A stretch of 64,000 nucleotides of DNA from Lactococcus hircilactis (GCF_009601015.1 NZ_WITJ01000004.1:142991-206990), one strand, 5' to 3'. Counted from the first letter of the stretch, positions 1 through 9,085 are shown. Numbers and translations are program-made. The notes: generated by a model not told the origin, from the letters alone.

Positions 1-33
1 TCTTCTCACCTCTCTTTACAACAGCACAATTTC

Positions 34-1107
34 TTATTGATTCAACGCTTCTAATTTCTTGGTTTGATCATAAATGATCAGTGCATCAATCACCTCACCC
101 AAATCTCCAGCAATAATCCGATCAAGTTTTTGAATGGTCAATCCAATGCGATGATCCGTCACCCGATTTTGCGGGAAATTATAGGTTCGAATCCGTTCCG
201 AACGATCTCCCGTTCCCACCGTTGATTTTCGCTCAGTATTTTGCTTATCCAACTCAATCTGCTGATAATAATCAAACACTTTCGTATTGAGCAATTTAAT
301 CGCCTTATCTCGATTTTTCTGCTGCGTGCGCTCTTCTTGCATCTCAACTTTAATTCCCGTAGGCAAATGCACCATCCGCACCGCTGTCGCAACCTTATTG
401 ACATTTTGTCCACCAGCACCTGACGCATGATAAATGTCCGTGCGAATTTCATTCGGATCAATCTGATAATCAAACTCTTCTATCTCAGGCATCACCAAAA
501 CAGTCGCAGTTGACGTATGCACGCGTCCTTGTGTCTCCGTCACCGGCACACGTTGCACCCGATGCGCACCACTTTCATACTTCAACTTTGAATAAACCGA
601 ACTTCCAGAAATCAACGCCGAAACTTCCTTGAATCCACCGATTGACGTTTGATTCGCCTCCATGATTTCAAAACGCCAGCCCTGACTTTCCGCAAAATGC
701 TGATACATATTCAGTAAATCTGCCGCAAATAATGCCGCTTCATCGCCACCTGCAGCACCGCGCACCTCCAAAACAATATTTTTTTCATCATTTGGATCCT
801 TTGGTAAAAGTAAAATTTTCATTTTTTCTTCCAAAATCGGTTTTTGAGCTTTCCCAAGTGCCAACTCTTCCTTGAATAAACCTCTCATCTCCTCATCAAG
901 GCCACCCTCATTGAGCATCTCCTCACTCTCAGCAATTGCTTCCAATACTTTTTTATACTCCTGATACGTTGCTACCGTCTCACGCATCCCCGCCTCTTCA
1001 CGAGATAAAACCATAAACCGTTTCGTATCCGCTACCACCTCAGGATCACTCAGTAATTCCCCCAATTCCTCATAACGGCCGATCATTGATTCTAATTGGT
1101 CAAACAT
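34..1107 (-). CDS. prfA: Peptide chain release factor 1
   Basis: Class I release factor that recognises UAA/UAG in the ribosomal A site and triggers peptidyl-tRNA hydrolysis. The 357-residue length is normal for RF1. The catalytic GGQ lies in the sequence [16 protein letters not shown], in the second half of the protein, and the usual N-terminal helical region and basic C-terminus are present. The ATG start at 1107 follows an AAAGAGGG-like ribosome site. The gene runs off towards the window edge, where prmC (the GGQ methyltransferase) often follows, but only 33 bases remain. Identification is secure. Confidence 0.97.
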   Translation of the reverse strand: MFDQLESMIGRYEELGELLSDPEVVADTKRFMVLSREEAGMRETVATYQEYKKVLEAIAESEEMLNEGGLDEEMRGLFKEELALGKAQKPILEEKMKILLLPKDPNDEKNIVLEVRGAAGGDEAALFAADLLNMYQHFAESQGWRFEIMEANQTSIGGFKEVSALISGSSVYSKLKYESGAHRVQRVPVTETQGRVHTSTATVLVMPEIEEFDYQIDPNEIRTDIYHASGAGGQNVNKVATAVRMVHLPTGIKVEMQEERTQQKNRDKAIKLLNTKVFDYYQQIELDKQNTERKSTVGTGDRSERIRTYNFPQNRVTDHRIGLTIQKLDRIIAGDLGEVIDALIIYDQTKKLEALNQ

Positions 1108-1189
1108 TTTTTACCCTCTTTACTTTAATCATTATTTCTTAAATCAATTTATAAAAACGTATTTCATTATTATTATATTACAAAAAAAA

Positions 1190-1627
1190 TTATTTCTTCT
1201 GCTGCGTCATTTGCTTTGTCATCTCAACAAACGAATCCCATTGTGATTGATCCTCAAGCATCGATTTTTTAAAAATAGCCACTTGATTTTTTCCTTGAAA
1301 AAAATAAACACAAGCATTCATCACCAGCACTTTTTTGGGTTGAAGTTGAAGTTTCAAAGCTTCTTGAGTAACATACTGATCAATCTCCGTTGGCTGAAAC
1401 GTTTTTAACGCACTTCTGACAAATTTCCACTCCAAATAAAAAACAGCCAATACAATGCAAACCACTGCAATCGCAAGTGAAACCAAGATATTTTTTTGCA
1501 TTACTCCATTAATCACAGCAAAAATAAGCAAAATGATTGCAACACCACCTTGCAAGACTCTCACCGTCCGATTCAATAAAACTTCATAATCTTTTGCCTC
1601 AATTGTTCCCTTAAAATGATACCACAT
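1190..1627 (-). CDS. Small membrane protein of unknown function
   Basis: A 145-residue protein that I do not recognise confidently. Two hydrophobic segments at about residues 27-45 and 48-68 form a hairpin, followed by a soluble C-terminal half of about 75 residues rich in Lys, Gln and Phe. This layout resembles YcxB-like or PH-like small membrane proteins, but no diagnostic motif is visible. It lies 20 bases downstream of tdk and 82 bases upstream of prfA on the same strand, so the three may be co-transcribed. The reading frame looks real: it has an ATG start, a ribosome site (GGAGAGG) and typical codon use. Confidence 0.7.
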   Translation of the reverse strand: MWYHFKGTIEAKDYEVLLNRTVRVLQGGVAIILLIFAVINGVMQKNILVSLAIAVVCIVLAVFYLEWKFVRSALKTFQPTEIDQYVTQEALKLQLQPKKVLVMNACVYFFQGKNQVAIFKKSMLEDQSQWDSFVEMTKQMTQQKK

Positions 1628-1647
1628 TACACCTCTCCTTTAATCAA

Positions 1648-2217
1648 TCATCGCTCAGGATTAAAATAATGTTTCCGACAAACAGGAATGTAAGTCTCGT
1701 TCCCTCCAATTTGTAACTGTTCTCCCTCATAAACGGGTTTCCCATCAATTGTCCGAATCACCATCGTTGCTTTTTTGCTACAATACCAACAAATCGTCTT
1801 GATTTCCTCAATCTTATCCGCCAGTAAGAGCAACTGCTCTGATCCCTCAAAAAGCACATTTCTAAAATCATTTTTCAACCCAAAAGCCATCACTGGAATA
1901 TTAAGTTCATCCACAACACGTGCAAAATCATAAACGTGTTTTTTATTTAAAAATTGCGCCTCATCAATCAACACACAAAAAGGTTTTTCTACCACATTTT
2001 TGACAAAATCAAAAACCTCCATGTTCTCATCAATCGCAACAGCCGCCTCTTTCATTCCAATCCGACTTTCCACAATCCCAAAACCAGCACGCGTGTCCAA
2101 ACTTGACGTCATTAACAAAACTGGTTTTCCCTGCTCCTCATAATTATGAGCCACCTTCAAGATCTCAATGGATTTTCCCGAATTCATCGTTCCATACTTA
2201 AAGTATAACTGTGCCAT
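1648..2217 (-). CDS. tdk: Thymidine kinase
   Basis: Phosphorylates thymidine to dTMP with ATP in the nucleotide salvage pathway. The 189-residue protein has the type II TK P-loop GTMNSGKS near residue 9, the Walker B-like [10 protein letters not shown], and zinc-binding cysteines in CWYCSKKA plus the C-terminal CRKH. Length and motif order fit bacterial Tdk. The tdk-to-prfA order is common in streptococci and lactococci. The ATG start at 2217 is preceded by GAGGAGA. Confidence 0.96.
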   Translation of the reverse strand: MAQLYFKYGTMNSGKSIEILKVAHNYEEQGKPVLLMTSSLDTRAGFGIVESRIGMKEAAVAIDENMEVFDFVKNVVEKPFCVLIDEAQFLNKKHVYDFARVVDELNIPVMAFGLKNDFRNVLFEGSEQLLLLADKIEEIKTICWYCSKKATMVIRTIDGKPVYEGEQLQIGGNETYIPVCRKHYFNPER

Positions 2218-2512
2218 AATCTCCTCATTCCCTCATTTTTCATTAATAAAACATTTTATTTTTACAAACCCCAAAAATACTTTTTCACTCAAAATAACCC
2301 ATCTCATACATCCCATTTTCATCTGATTTCAATGCCATCCACAATTAAAAATAAATAAAATACACCTCTAATTATAGCATATTTTTCTATACTTTCCTCT
2401 TTCCTTTTTACAAATCGAAAAGAAATAAAAAAATCCAAGTCCAAAGACTTAGATTAAAAAATTAATATAAAATTCACCCTTTTTATCCTAACATTCTGAT
2501 GCCTCAAAAAAG
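2218..2512. other. AT-rich intergenic region upstream of tdk
   Basis: No convincing reading frame. The right end holds the terminator of the decarboxylase genes (listed separately). The remainder is A/T-rich and presumably carries the tdk promoter on the minus strand, but no -35/-10 pair stood out clearly enough to call. Confidence 0.5.
2432..2455 (-). terminator. Terminator after bsdD
   Basis: Ten-base arms with one G-U pair and a 4-base loop. On the minus strand the stem is followed by a run of T. It lies about 60 bases past the bsdD stop. Confidence 0.7.
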
Positions 2513-2743
2513 TTATAATTGTGGTGGAATAGGAGGAATGTTCTCTAAATGAACAAAATCTTCTGGATTTAATTGAAAGCGAGAATCATAGTGATCTGGC
2601 TGTGTAATATTTTCTCCCTCAGTATTTCTCCAAGAAAATGTACACGTTTCACATAAATAAACTTCCCAAACATCCCCAACTGGTGATTTTGTAAGTAAAC
2701 TAATTTCTTTTGAATGACATCTCGGACAGATAAGATTAATCAT
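2513..2743 (-). CDS. bsdD: Non-oxidative hydroxyarylic acid decarboxylase small subunit (BsdD/VdcD family)
   Basis: A 76-residue protein with two CxxC pairs (CPRC near residue 8 and CETC near residue 31) and the family pattern KSPVGDVWEVYLC. This matches the small BsdD/VdcD partner of UbiD-type phenolic acid decarboxylases. In the family it accompanies the catalytic subunit; its exact role is unclear, although the cysteines suggest a zinc ribbon. It overlaps the end of the ubiD-family gene by 8 bases, so the two are translationally coupled. It ends in the Pro-rich PPIPPQL seen in homologues. Confidence 0.88.
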   Translation of the reverse strand: MINLICPRCHSKEISLLTKSPVGDVWEVYLCETCTFSWRNTEGENITQPDHYDSRFQLNPEDFVHLENIPPIPPQL

Positions 2744-4175
2744 TTTTCTCTCCTTTTCTTAATTGTTGCACAAGATTTCGAATGATCTCAGTATATTCAT
2801 CTGATTTCTCAGGCGTTCCTAGTAATTCAGTATCTCTCGCAATATCTGGTGCAACAGGTGTTGTCGCATCAATCACTAATTTCGTATGCATTCCAGCAGG
2901 TTCAGAAGATGGATCAAGTGGCATCCCTGGAGCAAAAAGAATCTTAAAGACATCTTTATCCGGACGAACACGTGTTGTAATGGCCCACATCACTTGCTCC
3001 AAATTAAACGGATCCACAAACTCATCAACAACGATCACAACTTTAGTATAAGGCATTCCATGTGGCGTTGATAAAAGCCTCATTGCCACTGCTTTACCAT
3101 ATCCCCCAAAGCGAGATTTAGTAGAAATAATGGTTCCAATTCCATGAGTGTACATCGCATTAACTGCTTGAACTTCTGGAAAATCACGTTTCACTTGTTT
3201 ATATAAAGGCAAACTTGTATTTAATGCCATCAAATAATCAATTTCAGTCCAAGGCATTCCAAGATAAAGATTCTCAAAGATTGGATTTTTACGATGCGTA
3301 ACTTTTGTAATTTTAACGATTGGTTGAGAACGCGCACCAGAATAACTTCCAGGAAATTCCCCAAAAGGCCCCTCAATTTCTCTTTCTCGAGGCATAATAT
3401 ATCCCTCAAGAACTACTTCACTACGCGCAGGAATATCTAAAAGACCAGATTCACTTTTTGTCAATTCAATCGGTTCGCCCTTTAAAGCTCCAGCAAAATC
3501 GTATTCTGATTGTGCATATTCAATTGGAGTACTTGCCATGAAACTAAGCACTGGATCATTTCCCAAACAAATCGCAATAGGAAGGGGTTCATTTTTTTCT
3601 TCAGCATGACGCAGATGAACCGCGATGTCATGAAATGGAAGAGGTTGAATTCCTACTTTATCTTTTCCCTTCACCTGAATCCGATATGTCCCTGCATTTT
3701 GTTCATCATAAGAATCAGGATGATTAGGATCACGACTCACAATCAACGCCTTCGATAAATAAAAACCAGCATCAAATTCATTAATCCTAAACAATGGAAG
3801 AATATCAAAAAGATTAATCCCCTTATCAATCACCACTTCTTTGACTGGAGCATCCTTTTTTTCTACCCAAGTCGGCTTGATCGGATAGCGATTCCATATC
3901 TTTTCTAATTCAAAAAATTGCGCTCTGACAGGAGTATCCTTTGGTAATCCTAACATTAAAGCATGATTCTGCCATGAGCCATGAACATTAAGCACAACAG
4001 GATTTTTATACCCTTTCACATGCTCCACAAAAACAGCCGGTGCACTCTCCACATTTGGAGCAGCACGACCAATTGCACTCAAATCTGGCTCTGGCATTAC
4101 TTCATCTTTAATTCTTACGAGTTGATTCTCATTTTCTAACACCTTGAGAAATTCTCTTAAATCTCGATAACTCAT
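2736..4175 (-). CDS. bsdC: UbiD-family phenolic acid decarboxylase, catalytic subunit
   Basis: A prenylated-FMN-dependent, reversible (non-oxidative) aromatic decarboxylase of the BsdC/VdcC/LpdC group; 479 residues, as expected. Visible family blocks include YRDLREFLKVLE at the N-terminus, GTYRIQVKGKDKVGIQPLP mid-protein, AICLGNDPVLSFMASTPI, and GGYGKAVAMRLLSTPHG. Substrate is inferred to be a hydroxybenzoate such as gallate, protocatechuate, vanillate or 4-hydroxybenzoate; sequence alone does not decide. The cofactor would come from the UbiX gene at 5269. The start is preceded by an AAAGGAGG ribosome site. The LysR gene upstream is on the same strand. Confidence 0.9.
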   Translation of the reverse strand: MSYRDLREFLKVLENENQLVRIKDEVMPEPDLSAIGRAAPNVESAPAVFVEHVKGYKNPVVLNVHGSWQNHALMLGLPKDTPVRAQFFELEKIWNRYPIKPTWVEKKDAPVKEVVIDKGINLFDILPLFRINEFDAGFYLSKALIVSRDPNHPDSYDEQNAGTYRIQVKGKDKVGIQPLPFHDIAVHLRHAEEKNEPLPIAICLGNDPVLSFMASTPIEYAQSEYDFAGALKGEPIELTKSESGLLDIPARSEVVLEGYIMPREREIEGPFGEFPGSYSGARSQPIVKITKVTHRKNPIFENLYLGMPWTEIDYLMALNTSLPLYKQVKRDFPEVQAVNAMYTHGIGTIISTKSRFGGYGKAVAMRLLSTPHGMPYTKVVIVVDEFVDPFNLEQVMWAITTRVRPDKDVFKILFAPGMPLDPSSEPAGMHTKLVIDATTPVAPDIARDTELLGTPEKSDEYTEIIRNLVQQLRKGEKND

Positions 4176-4196
4176 TTTTTCCTCCTTTTTGCATCC

Positions 4197-4210
4197 GTAA
4201 ATTAATTTAC
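4197..4210. promoter_or_regulatory. Perfect palindrome upstream of the decarboxylase gene
   Basis: GTAAATTAATTTAC is a perfect 14-bp palindrome about 20 bases upstream of the bsdC start codon, in the 96-base gap after the LysR gene. It could be a regulator site. Its position near the ribosome site argues for a downstream operator rather than a classical LysR activation site. Confidence 0.4.
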
Positions 4211-4271
4211 ACTACAAGTATAGCTCAAAAAAAATAAATAAAAAAATATCATTTAAATATAAAATCAATAC

Positions 4272-5150
4272 CTATAAAGTATTGATTTCTTTTAATGTGT
4301 CCAAAAATTTTTTTGAAGCTTTCGAGAGATAGCCATTTTTTCTCCAACTCAAAATAGGAGTAATTGACAATGGAATATCCCTTATTTGAAAATATTTCAA
4401 TTCCGTCCCCTTAACCATCGTTATCGGCAAAATCGTTACCCCAATCCCTTTTTTTACTAATTCCATCAGCATCGTAGCATCATTGCACTCACACAAAATA
4501 TGAGGCACCAAATGATGTTGTGCAAATACAGTCAATACTTCCTTAAAAAATCCACTTTCATCCTCCGGCTTCAACAAAATTAATGGTAATTTGGAGAGTT
4601 CTTCAATCGTTACCGTTTCATTAACCAACGGATATGACATCTGAGTGACCAAAACACAAGGAAACGTCCCCAAAAAAGTAGATTCCAAATTCGAAACTTC
4701 AGGGACTTCAATCGTCAACGCAAAATCAATCTCATGATTGACCAATTTTGAAAACAAATCAGTAGAACTCCCTTCAAACAGATCAAAAGAAGGATTTGAA
4801 TAAGTGAGATGAAAAGAACGAATCGTTTCAAGAAGCAACATTGAGCAATAAATTGCGGAACCTCCCTTAATTTTCTCCGATAAGTTTTCCCCCAAATCCC
4901 TTACCTCATTTATTGAGTCTTCCAATTGAAACAAAATTTCTTTTGCTTTATGATAAAATAATTCTCCTTTTGGAGTAATCACAAGCCTTTTTTTATTACT
5001 TCGATCAAAAAGAACCTCTCCCAATTCATCCTCAATTAATTTTAATTGGCGACTCAGCGGAGGTTGAGCCATATATAAAGCAGCTGCTGCTTTTGAAATC
5101 GTTCCTTCTTCAACGATAGCAACAAAATAAACAAGTTGTTTAATTTCCAT
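4272..5150 (-). CDS. LysR-family regulator of the decarboxylase locus
   Basis: A 292-residue LysR-type transcription factor. The N-terminal winged helix-turn-helix is clear (QLVYFVAIVEEGTISKAAAA, then LYMAQPPLSRQLKLIEDELG), followed by a substrate-binding-like effector domain from about residue 90. It is divergent from ubiX and on the same strand as bsdC/bsdD, so it is well placed to control both arms, as LpdR-type regulators do in lactobacilli. The effector is inferred to be a phenolic acid. A strong inverted repeat lies just upstream at 5163-5183. Confidence 0.9.
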   Translation of the reverse strand: MEIKQLVYFVAIVEEGTISKAAAALYMAQPPLSRQLKLIEDELGEVLFDRSNKKRLVITPKGELFYHKAKEILFQLEDSINEVRDLGENLSEKIKGGSAIYCSMLLLETIRSFHLTYSNPSFDLFEGSSTDLFSKLVNHEIDFALTIEVPEVSNLESTFLGTFPCVLVTQMSYPLVNETVTIEELSKLPLILLKPEDESGFFKEVLTVFAQHHLVPHILCECNDATMLMELVKKGIGVTILPITMVKGTELKYFQIRDIPLSITPILSWRKNGYLSKASKKFLDTLKEINTL

Positions 5151-5162
5151 TTCTCCCCTTTA

Positions 5163-5183
5163 AATATACTTTTAAAGTATATT
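5163..5183. promoter_or_regulatory. Inverted repeat in the lysR-ubiX intergenic region
   Basis: Two perfect 10-base arms (AATATACTTT and AAAGTATATT) around a single T, just upstream of the LysR start codon and about 85 bases before ubiX. It contains a symmetric T-N11-A core typical of LysR operators, so it is probably the regulator's own site. Confidence 0.65.
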
Positions 5184-5268
5184 ATTAACATAATATATAT
5201 ATTATCATTATACTACAAAACACGGTATAATAAACAATAGAAACACGATGAATCATCAAGGAGGAAAA

Positions 5269-5835
5269 ATGAAACTCATTATTGCTATCACCGGAGCCAC
5301 TGGCGCTATTTTCGGCGTAAGAATGCTCGATTTATTAAAAAATACAGAAATTGAAACGCATCTCGTCTTATCCCCGTACGCCACCAAAACAATAAAATTA
5401 GAAACAAAATATAACATTAAAGAAGTCGAAGAAATGGCAGATTACGTGTATGCCTATAAAGATTTAGGCGCAAAAATATCCAGTGGTTCCTTTTTAGTAG
5501 ATGGAATGATCGTTGCCCCATGCAGTATGAAAACATTATCGTCAATTCGCATCGGATTAGCCGATAACCTAATCAGCCGAGCCGCAGACGTCATGCTAAA
5601 AGAAAATAAAAAACTCTTACTCATGACAAGAGAAACCCCGCTCAGTACCATACATTTAGAAAATATGCTCTATTTATCAAAAATGGGAGCAAAAATATTT
5701 CCACCCATGCCCGCATTTTATAATCTACCAGAAAGCATTGAAGACATCGTAGATCATCTCGTCTATCGTTATTTTGACCAATTTGGCATCCATCTACAAG
5801 CTGCAAAAAGATGGCAAGGACTAAATCAAAAATGA
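5269..5835 (+). CDS. ubiX: UbiX-family flavin prenyltransferase
   Basis: Makes prenylated FMN from FMN and dimethylallyl phosphate (or pyrophosphate), the cofactor UbiD enzymes need. The 188-residue protein begins with the flavin-binding pattern AITGATGAIFGVRML and contains VAPCSMKTLSSIRIGLADNL and RETPLSTIHLENM, all UbiX signatures. An upstream in-frame ATG exists at 5248, but ATG 5269 follows the ribosome site AAGGAGG and starts directly with the conserved N-terminus. A TATAAT sits at 5225-5230. It is co-transcribed with the next gene, 8 bases downstream. Confidence 0.93.
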   Translation: MKLIIAITGATGAIFGVRMLDLLKNTEIETHLVLSPYATKTIKLETKYNIKEVEEMADYVYAYKDLGAKISSGSFLVDGMIVAPCSMKTLSSIRIGLADNLISRAADVMLKENKKLLLMTRETPLSTIHLENMLYLSKMGAKIFPPMPAFYNLPESIEDIVDHLVYRYFDQFGIHLQAAKRWQGLNQK

Positions 5836-5843
5836 GGTAAACC

Positions 5844-6251
5844 ATGAGATTTGAAAAATCAACAACTTATCGCATTAGCGCAGATATTCAATACATCAAT
5901 AAAGACCTTCTCATCATTTTAACTGGAGGAAACGTTCCACATATTGGCACAGTAACCGTCAATGAAACCAATAAAATGAAAACCTACCAATTCCACAGTC
6001 ATTCCGGACGCCACCACAAAGATAACGTTTTAGCTGAAATTATTTTAAAAGACCTCAATCAACACTTCAAAGGAAATTGCGTCATCCTCAGTGGAGTACA
6101 CGTTGATCAAATTACAAAGCAAGAAATAAAAGAATCCTTCCTTCTCGTTCAAGAAATTGCACAAGACATCTACCACTGGATTGATGAACATCAACCACAG
6201 TCCAAAGACCCACTCTATTATAAAAACAATCATGAAATAAACGAAAAATAA
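5844..6251 (+). CDS. LpdD-like protein of the decarboxylase locus
   Basis: A 135-residue protein in the position of lpdD, next to the UbiX gene. The body reads as a compact alpha/beta fold with ILTGGNVPHIGTVTV, a His-rich SHSGRHHKDNVLAE and VILSGVHVDQIT. I match it from memory to the LpdD group, thought to help prenyl-FMN delivery or decarboxylase maturation; the match is moderate, not proven. The ribosome site GAGGTAAACC precedes ATG 5844. It is distinct from BsdD, so the locus carries both small partner types. Confidence 0.65.
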   Translation: MRFEKSTTYRISADIQYINKDLLIILTGGNVPHIGTVTVNETNKMKTYQFHSHSGRHHKDNVLAEIILKDLNQHFKGNCVILSGVHVDQITKQEIKESFLLVQEIAQDIYHWIDEHQPQSKDPLYYKNNHEINEK

Positions 6252-6313
6252 AAAAACAAAACCACATTCAGAAATCAACTTTTCCAAACTAAAATTTTAT
6301 GATTTTGAAAATA

Positions 6314-6347
6314 AAAAAAGCTGAAAATTTAATATCTCAGCTTTTTT
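6314..6347. terminator. Bidirectional terminator
   Basis: Eleven-base arms ending in A6/T6 runs (AAAAAAGCTGA and TCAGCTTTTTT) around a 12-base loop, between the convergent ubiX and pilus operons. It can serve both strands. Confidence 0.85.
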
Positions 6348-6422
6348 AGGTTTAAAACCTTAAATCAAATCGGGATGAAAAACAATAATATTTCTCAAAT
6401 TTGATTTATAACTTAACCTAAC

Positions 6423-8210
6423 TCAAATTAAATTTAAAAATAAGATAGGAACGACTAACATTAGAACAACAGGGATAATCGTTTGAAGAGGATTATTCAC
6501 CATCATCGCAGCTACCATGATAGCAAGACTTTCATACCAAGTATATAAATCCCCTGAATAGATTTTTCCAGCTTGAGCTTTTTTTAAAACTCCTTTGTGT
6601 TCAATACCTAAAGTTTTCAGTTGTGTCGAACCAAGTTGTTTTAATGGTTGAGTTTCGATAAGTTGCCCCTGAATCACTCGGCGAAAGGAGGTCCCCACTC
6701 GCCCTTCGCATCGAATGAGGGTAATAAGTGGGGTCGCCAAGGGGCTGTTGGGTTGCTTGATGTACTGTACTTCTGTATCTTTAACAACTTGGTTAAGCAT
6801 AACTTTGTAAGTATAAACCTTACTAAAGTCTGAAACTGTAATCTTTTGTCCGATTTTAAGCTCACTAATTCTTCCGAGCAATACAGGCAACGAAACACCA
6901 TAACCATTGGAGATATTATGTGACAAAAGAATATAATTTCCCTTTCCCATTTGCTCCGTGTCATTGAGTGTGGCAGCGCCATTAAGAAGATTTTCGTTAT
7001 TCATTCCAGCAAGGATAGGAAGAGAAACATCAATTCCTGGGATTGAAAGTTTCCCAATCCCCCAGTTGTTCACCACCTGATTAAAATTAATCTTAGCATT
7101 TGCATAAGTCCCTACAGTAACAGAGGAGATATCAGACTCTGTATAGTTTCCACTTCTAATCTTTGAAAGATTATAATCTGCCAATTGTTCTGTTTGACCA
7201 ACATTAATACTACTCATCTCACGTTGGCGTTGAATCTGTGTATAACCATAAATAGCAAATGCAAGAACAGCAACCATCGCAACAATCATTGCAACAAAGA
7301 GTGCTTTGATGATGAAGAATAAACGAAGCAACGCTTTTTCAGTCTTCGCACGACTCTCATCACTTGTCGCCTTGATATAACGTTTTCTCAAGCGACGATA
7401 AATCAAGTAAAGAATAAAGAATAGTACAAGACAAGCGATTAAAGATGCAATAACCACGCGAGTATAGCTAAATGTATCCCGTGGATGTACTGCTTCTTTT
7501 TGTGCTTGCGCAAAAGGAATCCGAACCCCATTGACCAGTAATCGATAAGTATTGACCCCAGGTGGTGTACAAGTCAACAAAGTGACCATATCCTTATTGG
7601 GTACGATCTTAACTTTATCCACATCTTTAGGGAGAACTTCATCCATAGATTCAATCTTATAAGCCAGACGTTTTCCTAAAATATTAATATAAAAAATATC
7701 TCCTACTTGCAGATTTCGAACATTGGAAAAAAGAACCTGATTTTCTAAGCCAGAGTGACCAGAGATGACCGCTCGAGTATTTTTTCCTCCAATAGGTATT
7801 GAACTGGGTTCAAAGTGTCCCAAACCTTCACTAAGTGTTAACTCATTAGTGCCATGATAAATTGGCATTTTTTTGATACTAATCGCAGGAACATCAAGAG
7901 TTCCCATAATTCCAGCTAAGTTGGCAATTTTTATATACTTAAGACTTGGATAAGGGACAATCCTTCCGGTTTGTTCTGCTAAAATATCAGCGTTATATTC
8001 ACTCGCCAGTTTGAGTTGCTGATTTAATTTTTTTTGCCCAGTATGATCTAAAACTTTATCATAATTTTCTACCGCGACCGAGCGTTGCCGACTTGCTAAA
8101 TAATCACCTACAATAGGGTAAGTTAAGGCACCAATCCCTGAAAAAATGAGAAGGAGAGCTAAAATTAATAGTGGAGAGAATCTTCTTCTCTTTTTTTTGG
8201 CATGAGTCAT
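6423..8210 (-). CDS. Tandem two-domain sortase (pilus sortase fused to a class A-like sortase)
   Basis: A 595-residue membrane protein, about twice normal sortase length. Half one has a membrane segment (13-35), sortase motifs ISGHSG (His152), TLLTCTPPGVNTYR (Cys214, Arg223) and a second membrane segment (252-271); this fits a class C, pilin-polymerising enzyme. Half two has a membrane segment (298-321), LLSHN (His431), TLIRCEGRVGTSFRR (Cys501, Arg510/511), and a C-terminal hydrophobic stretch (562-595); it resembles a class A enzyme, with Arg in the usual Thr place before Cys. Both halves keep the His-Cys-Arg set, so both may be active. It is the last gene after two pilins, so it probably polymerises the pilus and may also anchor it. 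No frameshift or stop is seen at the junction. Confidence 0.88.
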   Translation of the reverse strand: MTHAKKKRRRFSPLLILALLLIFSGIGALTYPIVGDYLASRQRSVAVENYDKVLDHTGQKKLNQQLKLASEYNADILAEQTGRIVPYPSLKYIKIANLAGIMGTLDVPAISIKKMPIYHGTNELTLSEGLGHFEPSSIPIGGKNTRAVISGHSGLENQVLFSNVRNLQVGDIFYINILGKRLAYKIESMDEVLPKDVDKVKIVPNKDMVTLLTCTPPGVNTYRLLVNGVRIPFAQAQKEAVHPRDTFSYTRVVIASLIACLVLFFILYLIYRRLRKRYIKATSDESRAKTEKALLRLFFIIKALFVAMIVAMVAVLAFAIYGYTQIQRQREMSSINVGQTEQLADYNLSKIRSGNYTESDISSVTVGTYANAKINFNQVVNNWGIGKLSIPGIDVSLPILAGMNNENLLNGAATLNDTEQMGKGNYILLSHNISNGYGVSLPVLLGRISELKIGQKITVSDFSKVYTYKVMLNQVVKDTEVQYIKQPNSPLATPLITLIRCEGRVGTSFRRVIQGQLIETQPLKQLGSTQLKTLGIEHKGVLKKAQAGKIYSGDLYTWYESLAIMVAAMMVNNPLQTIIPVVLMLVVPILFLNLI

Positions 8211-8323
8211 TCTCTTTACCTTTACCTTTCCCTCCTTTTTTGACTTTGTATGAGACTGAAAAATGGGAGGAGAAGTGTTAAAATAATTTTAACATTTTCC
8301 AAATTTCAATCCCTTACAAAATC

Positions 8324-8353
8324 AACTTTTCTGTATTTTCATACAAGAAAAGT
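8324..8353 (-). promoter_or_regulatory. Stem-loop between minor pilin and sortase genes
   Basis: Arms of about 12 pairs with one bulge around a TTTC loop, beginning 12 bases past the minor pilin stop. A weaker perfect palindrome (arms TGTTAAAAT/ATTTTAACA) follows at 8276-8294. The tail is only partly T-rich on the minus strand, so it may attenuate rather than end transcription into the sortase gene. Confidence 0.45.
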
Positions 8354-8365
8354 CGATCATGTGAT

Positions 8366-9064
8366 TCACTTTAATAGTTTCGGCTTGATACCAATTGTAC
8401 CAATCATTCCGACAATAATCACACCAACCAAAAGGCCAAAGAGTGGACTTTCAGAAGGAAGTGTTCCTGCGGTATGAGGAATTCGTGTAATTTCTTTATC
8501 CTTACTTGGAGGTGGCGTTGTCACTGAAGGACTCACGACACCAGATTTTGGATAAATGAACACCTGATTCAAACTTTGACCATTACTCAATCCCATTGGA
8601 AGCTGAACAATGACTGGAGCTGCAGGATGCAGTAAAGTTTGACTAGATAACTCAGTCACACGATAAATGCCTTGTGGTAATTTAACCGTAGCTTGACCAT
8701 TGGAATCCGTCGTAATCGTTTGGCTTGTACTTCCTGGTACGACTTGAAAAGGATTACTCGCATCGTTACTAGGAGTCACTTGTTCAATCCGATAACTCAC
8801 GCCCCCAAGGGGAACGAGAAGATTTCCGTTTTTATCCTTTGCTTGTTCTTGGGTTAGAGCCGATCCAACAGGTTGCTGAGGTAAGGTCGTCGATGATAAA
8901 TCACTTTCAGATAACTTATATTTAATAATGGTTATCGAATAATCATCAGAACCGCTTCCTGACGGCACTGCTGTATCTGCATAACTCAAACTCCCAAAAA
9001 CTAAACTTAGGAGAAAAACGGCTGATAAAACAAAGAGCTGTATCACATTCTTTTTTCTAATCAA
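8366..9064 (-). CDS. Minor (probably basal) pilin with IPHTA sorting motif
   Basis: A 232-residue secreted protein. The signal peptide covers about residues 1-30 (FVLSAVFLLSLVFGSLSYADT). One SpaA/prealbumin-like domain follows (ATVKLPQGIYRVTE), then a Pro-rich spacer (VTTPPPSKDK) suited to crossing the wall. The C-terminus has IPHTAG, a 20-residue membrane span and the basic tail KPKLLK. The sorting motif deviates from LPxTG at the first and fifth positions; Ile at position one recalls IPxTG basal pilins anchored by the housekeeping sortase. It lies 22 bases after the backbone pilin gene. A basal role is inferred from size, Pro-rich tail and motif. Confidence 0.82.
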   Translation of the reverse strand: MIRKKNVIQLFVLSAVFLLSLVFGSLSYADTAVPSGSGSDDYSITIIKYKLSESDLSSTTLPQQPVGSALTQEQAKDKNGNLLVPLGGVSYRIEQVTPSNDASNPFQVVPGSTSQTITTDSNGQATVKLPQGIYRVTELSSQTLLHPAAPVIVQLPMGLSNGQSLNQVFIYPKSGVVSPSVTTPPPSKDKEITRIPHTAGTLPSESPLFGLLVGVIIVGMIGTIGIKPKLLK

Positions 9065-9085
9065 TCGTTTTCTCCTTTCATCTGA

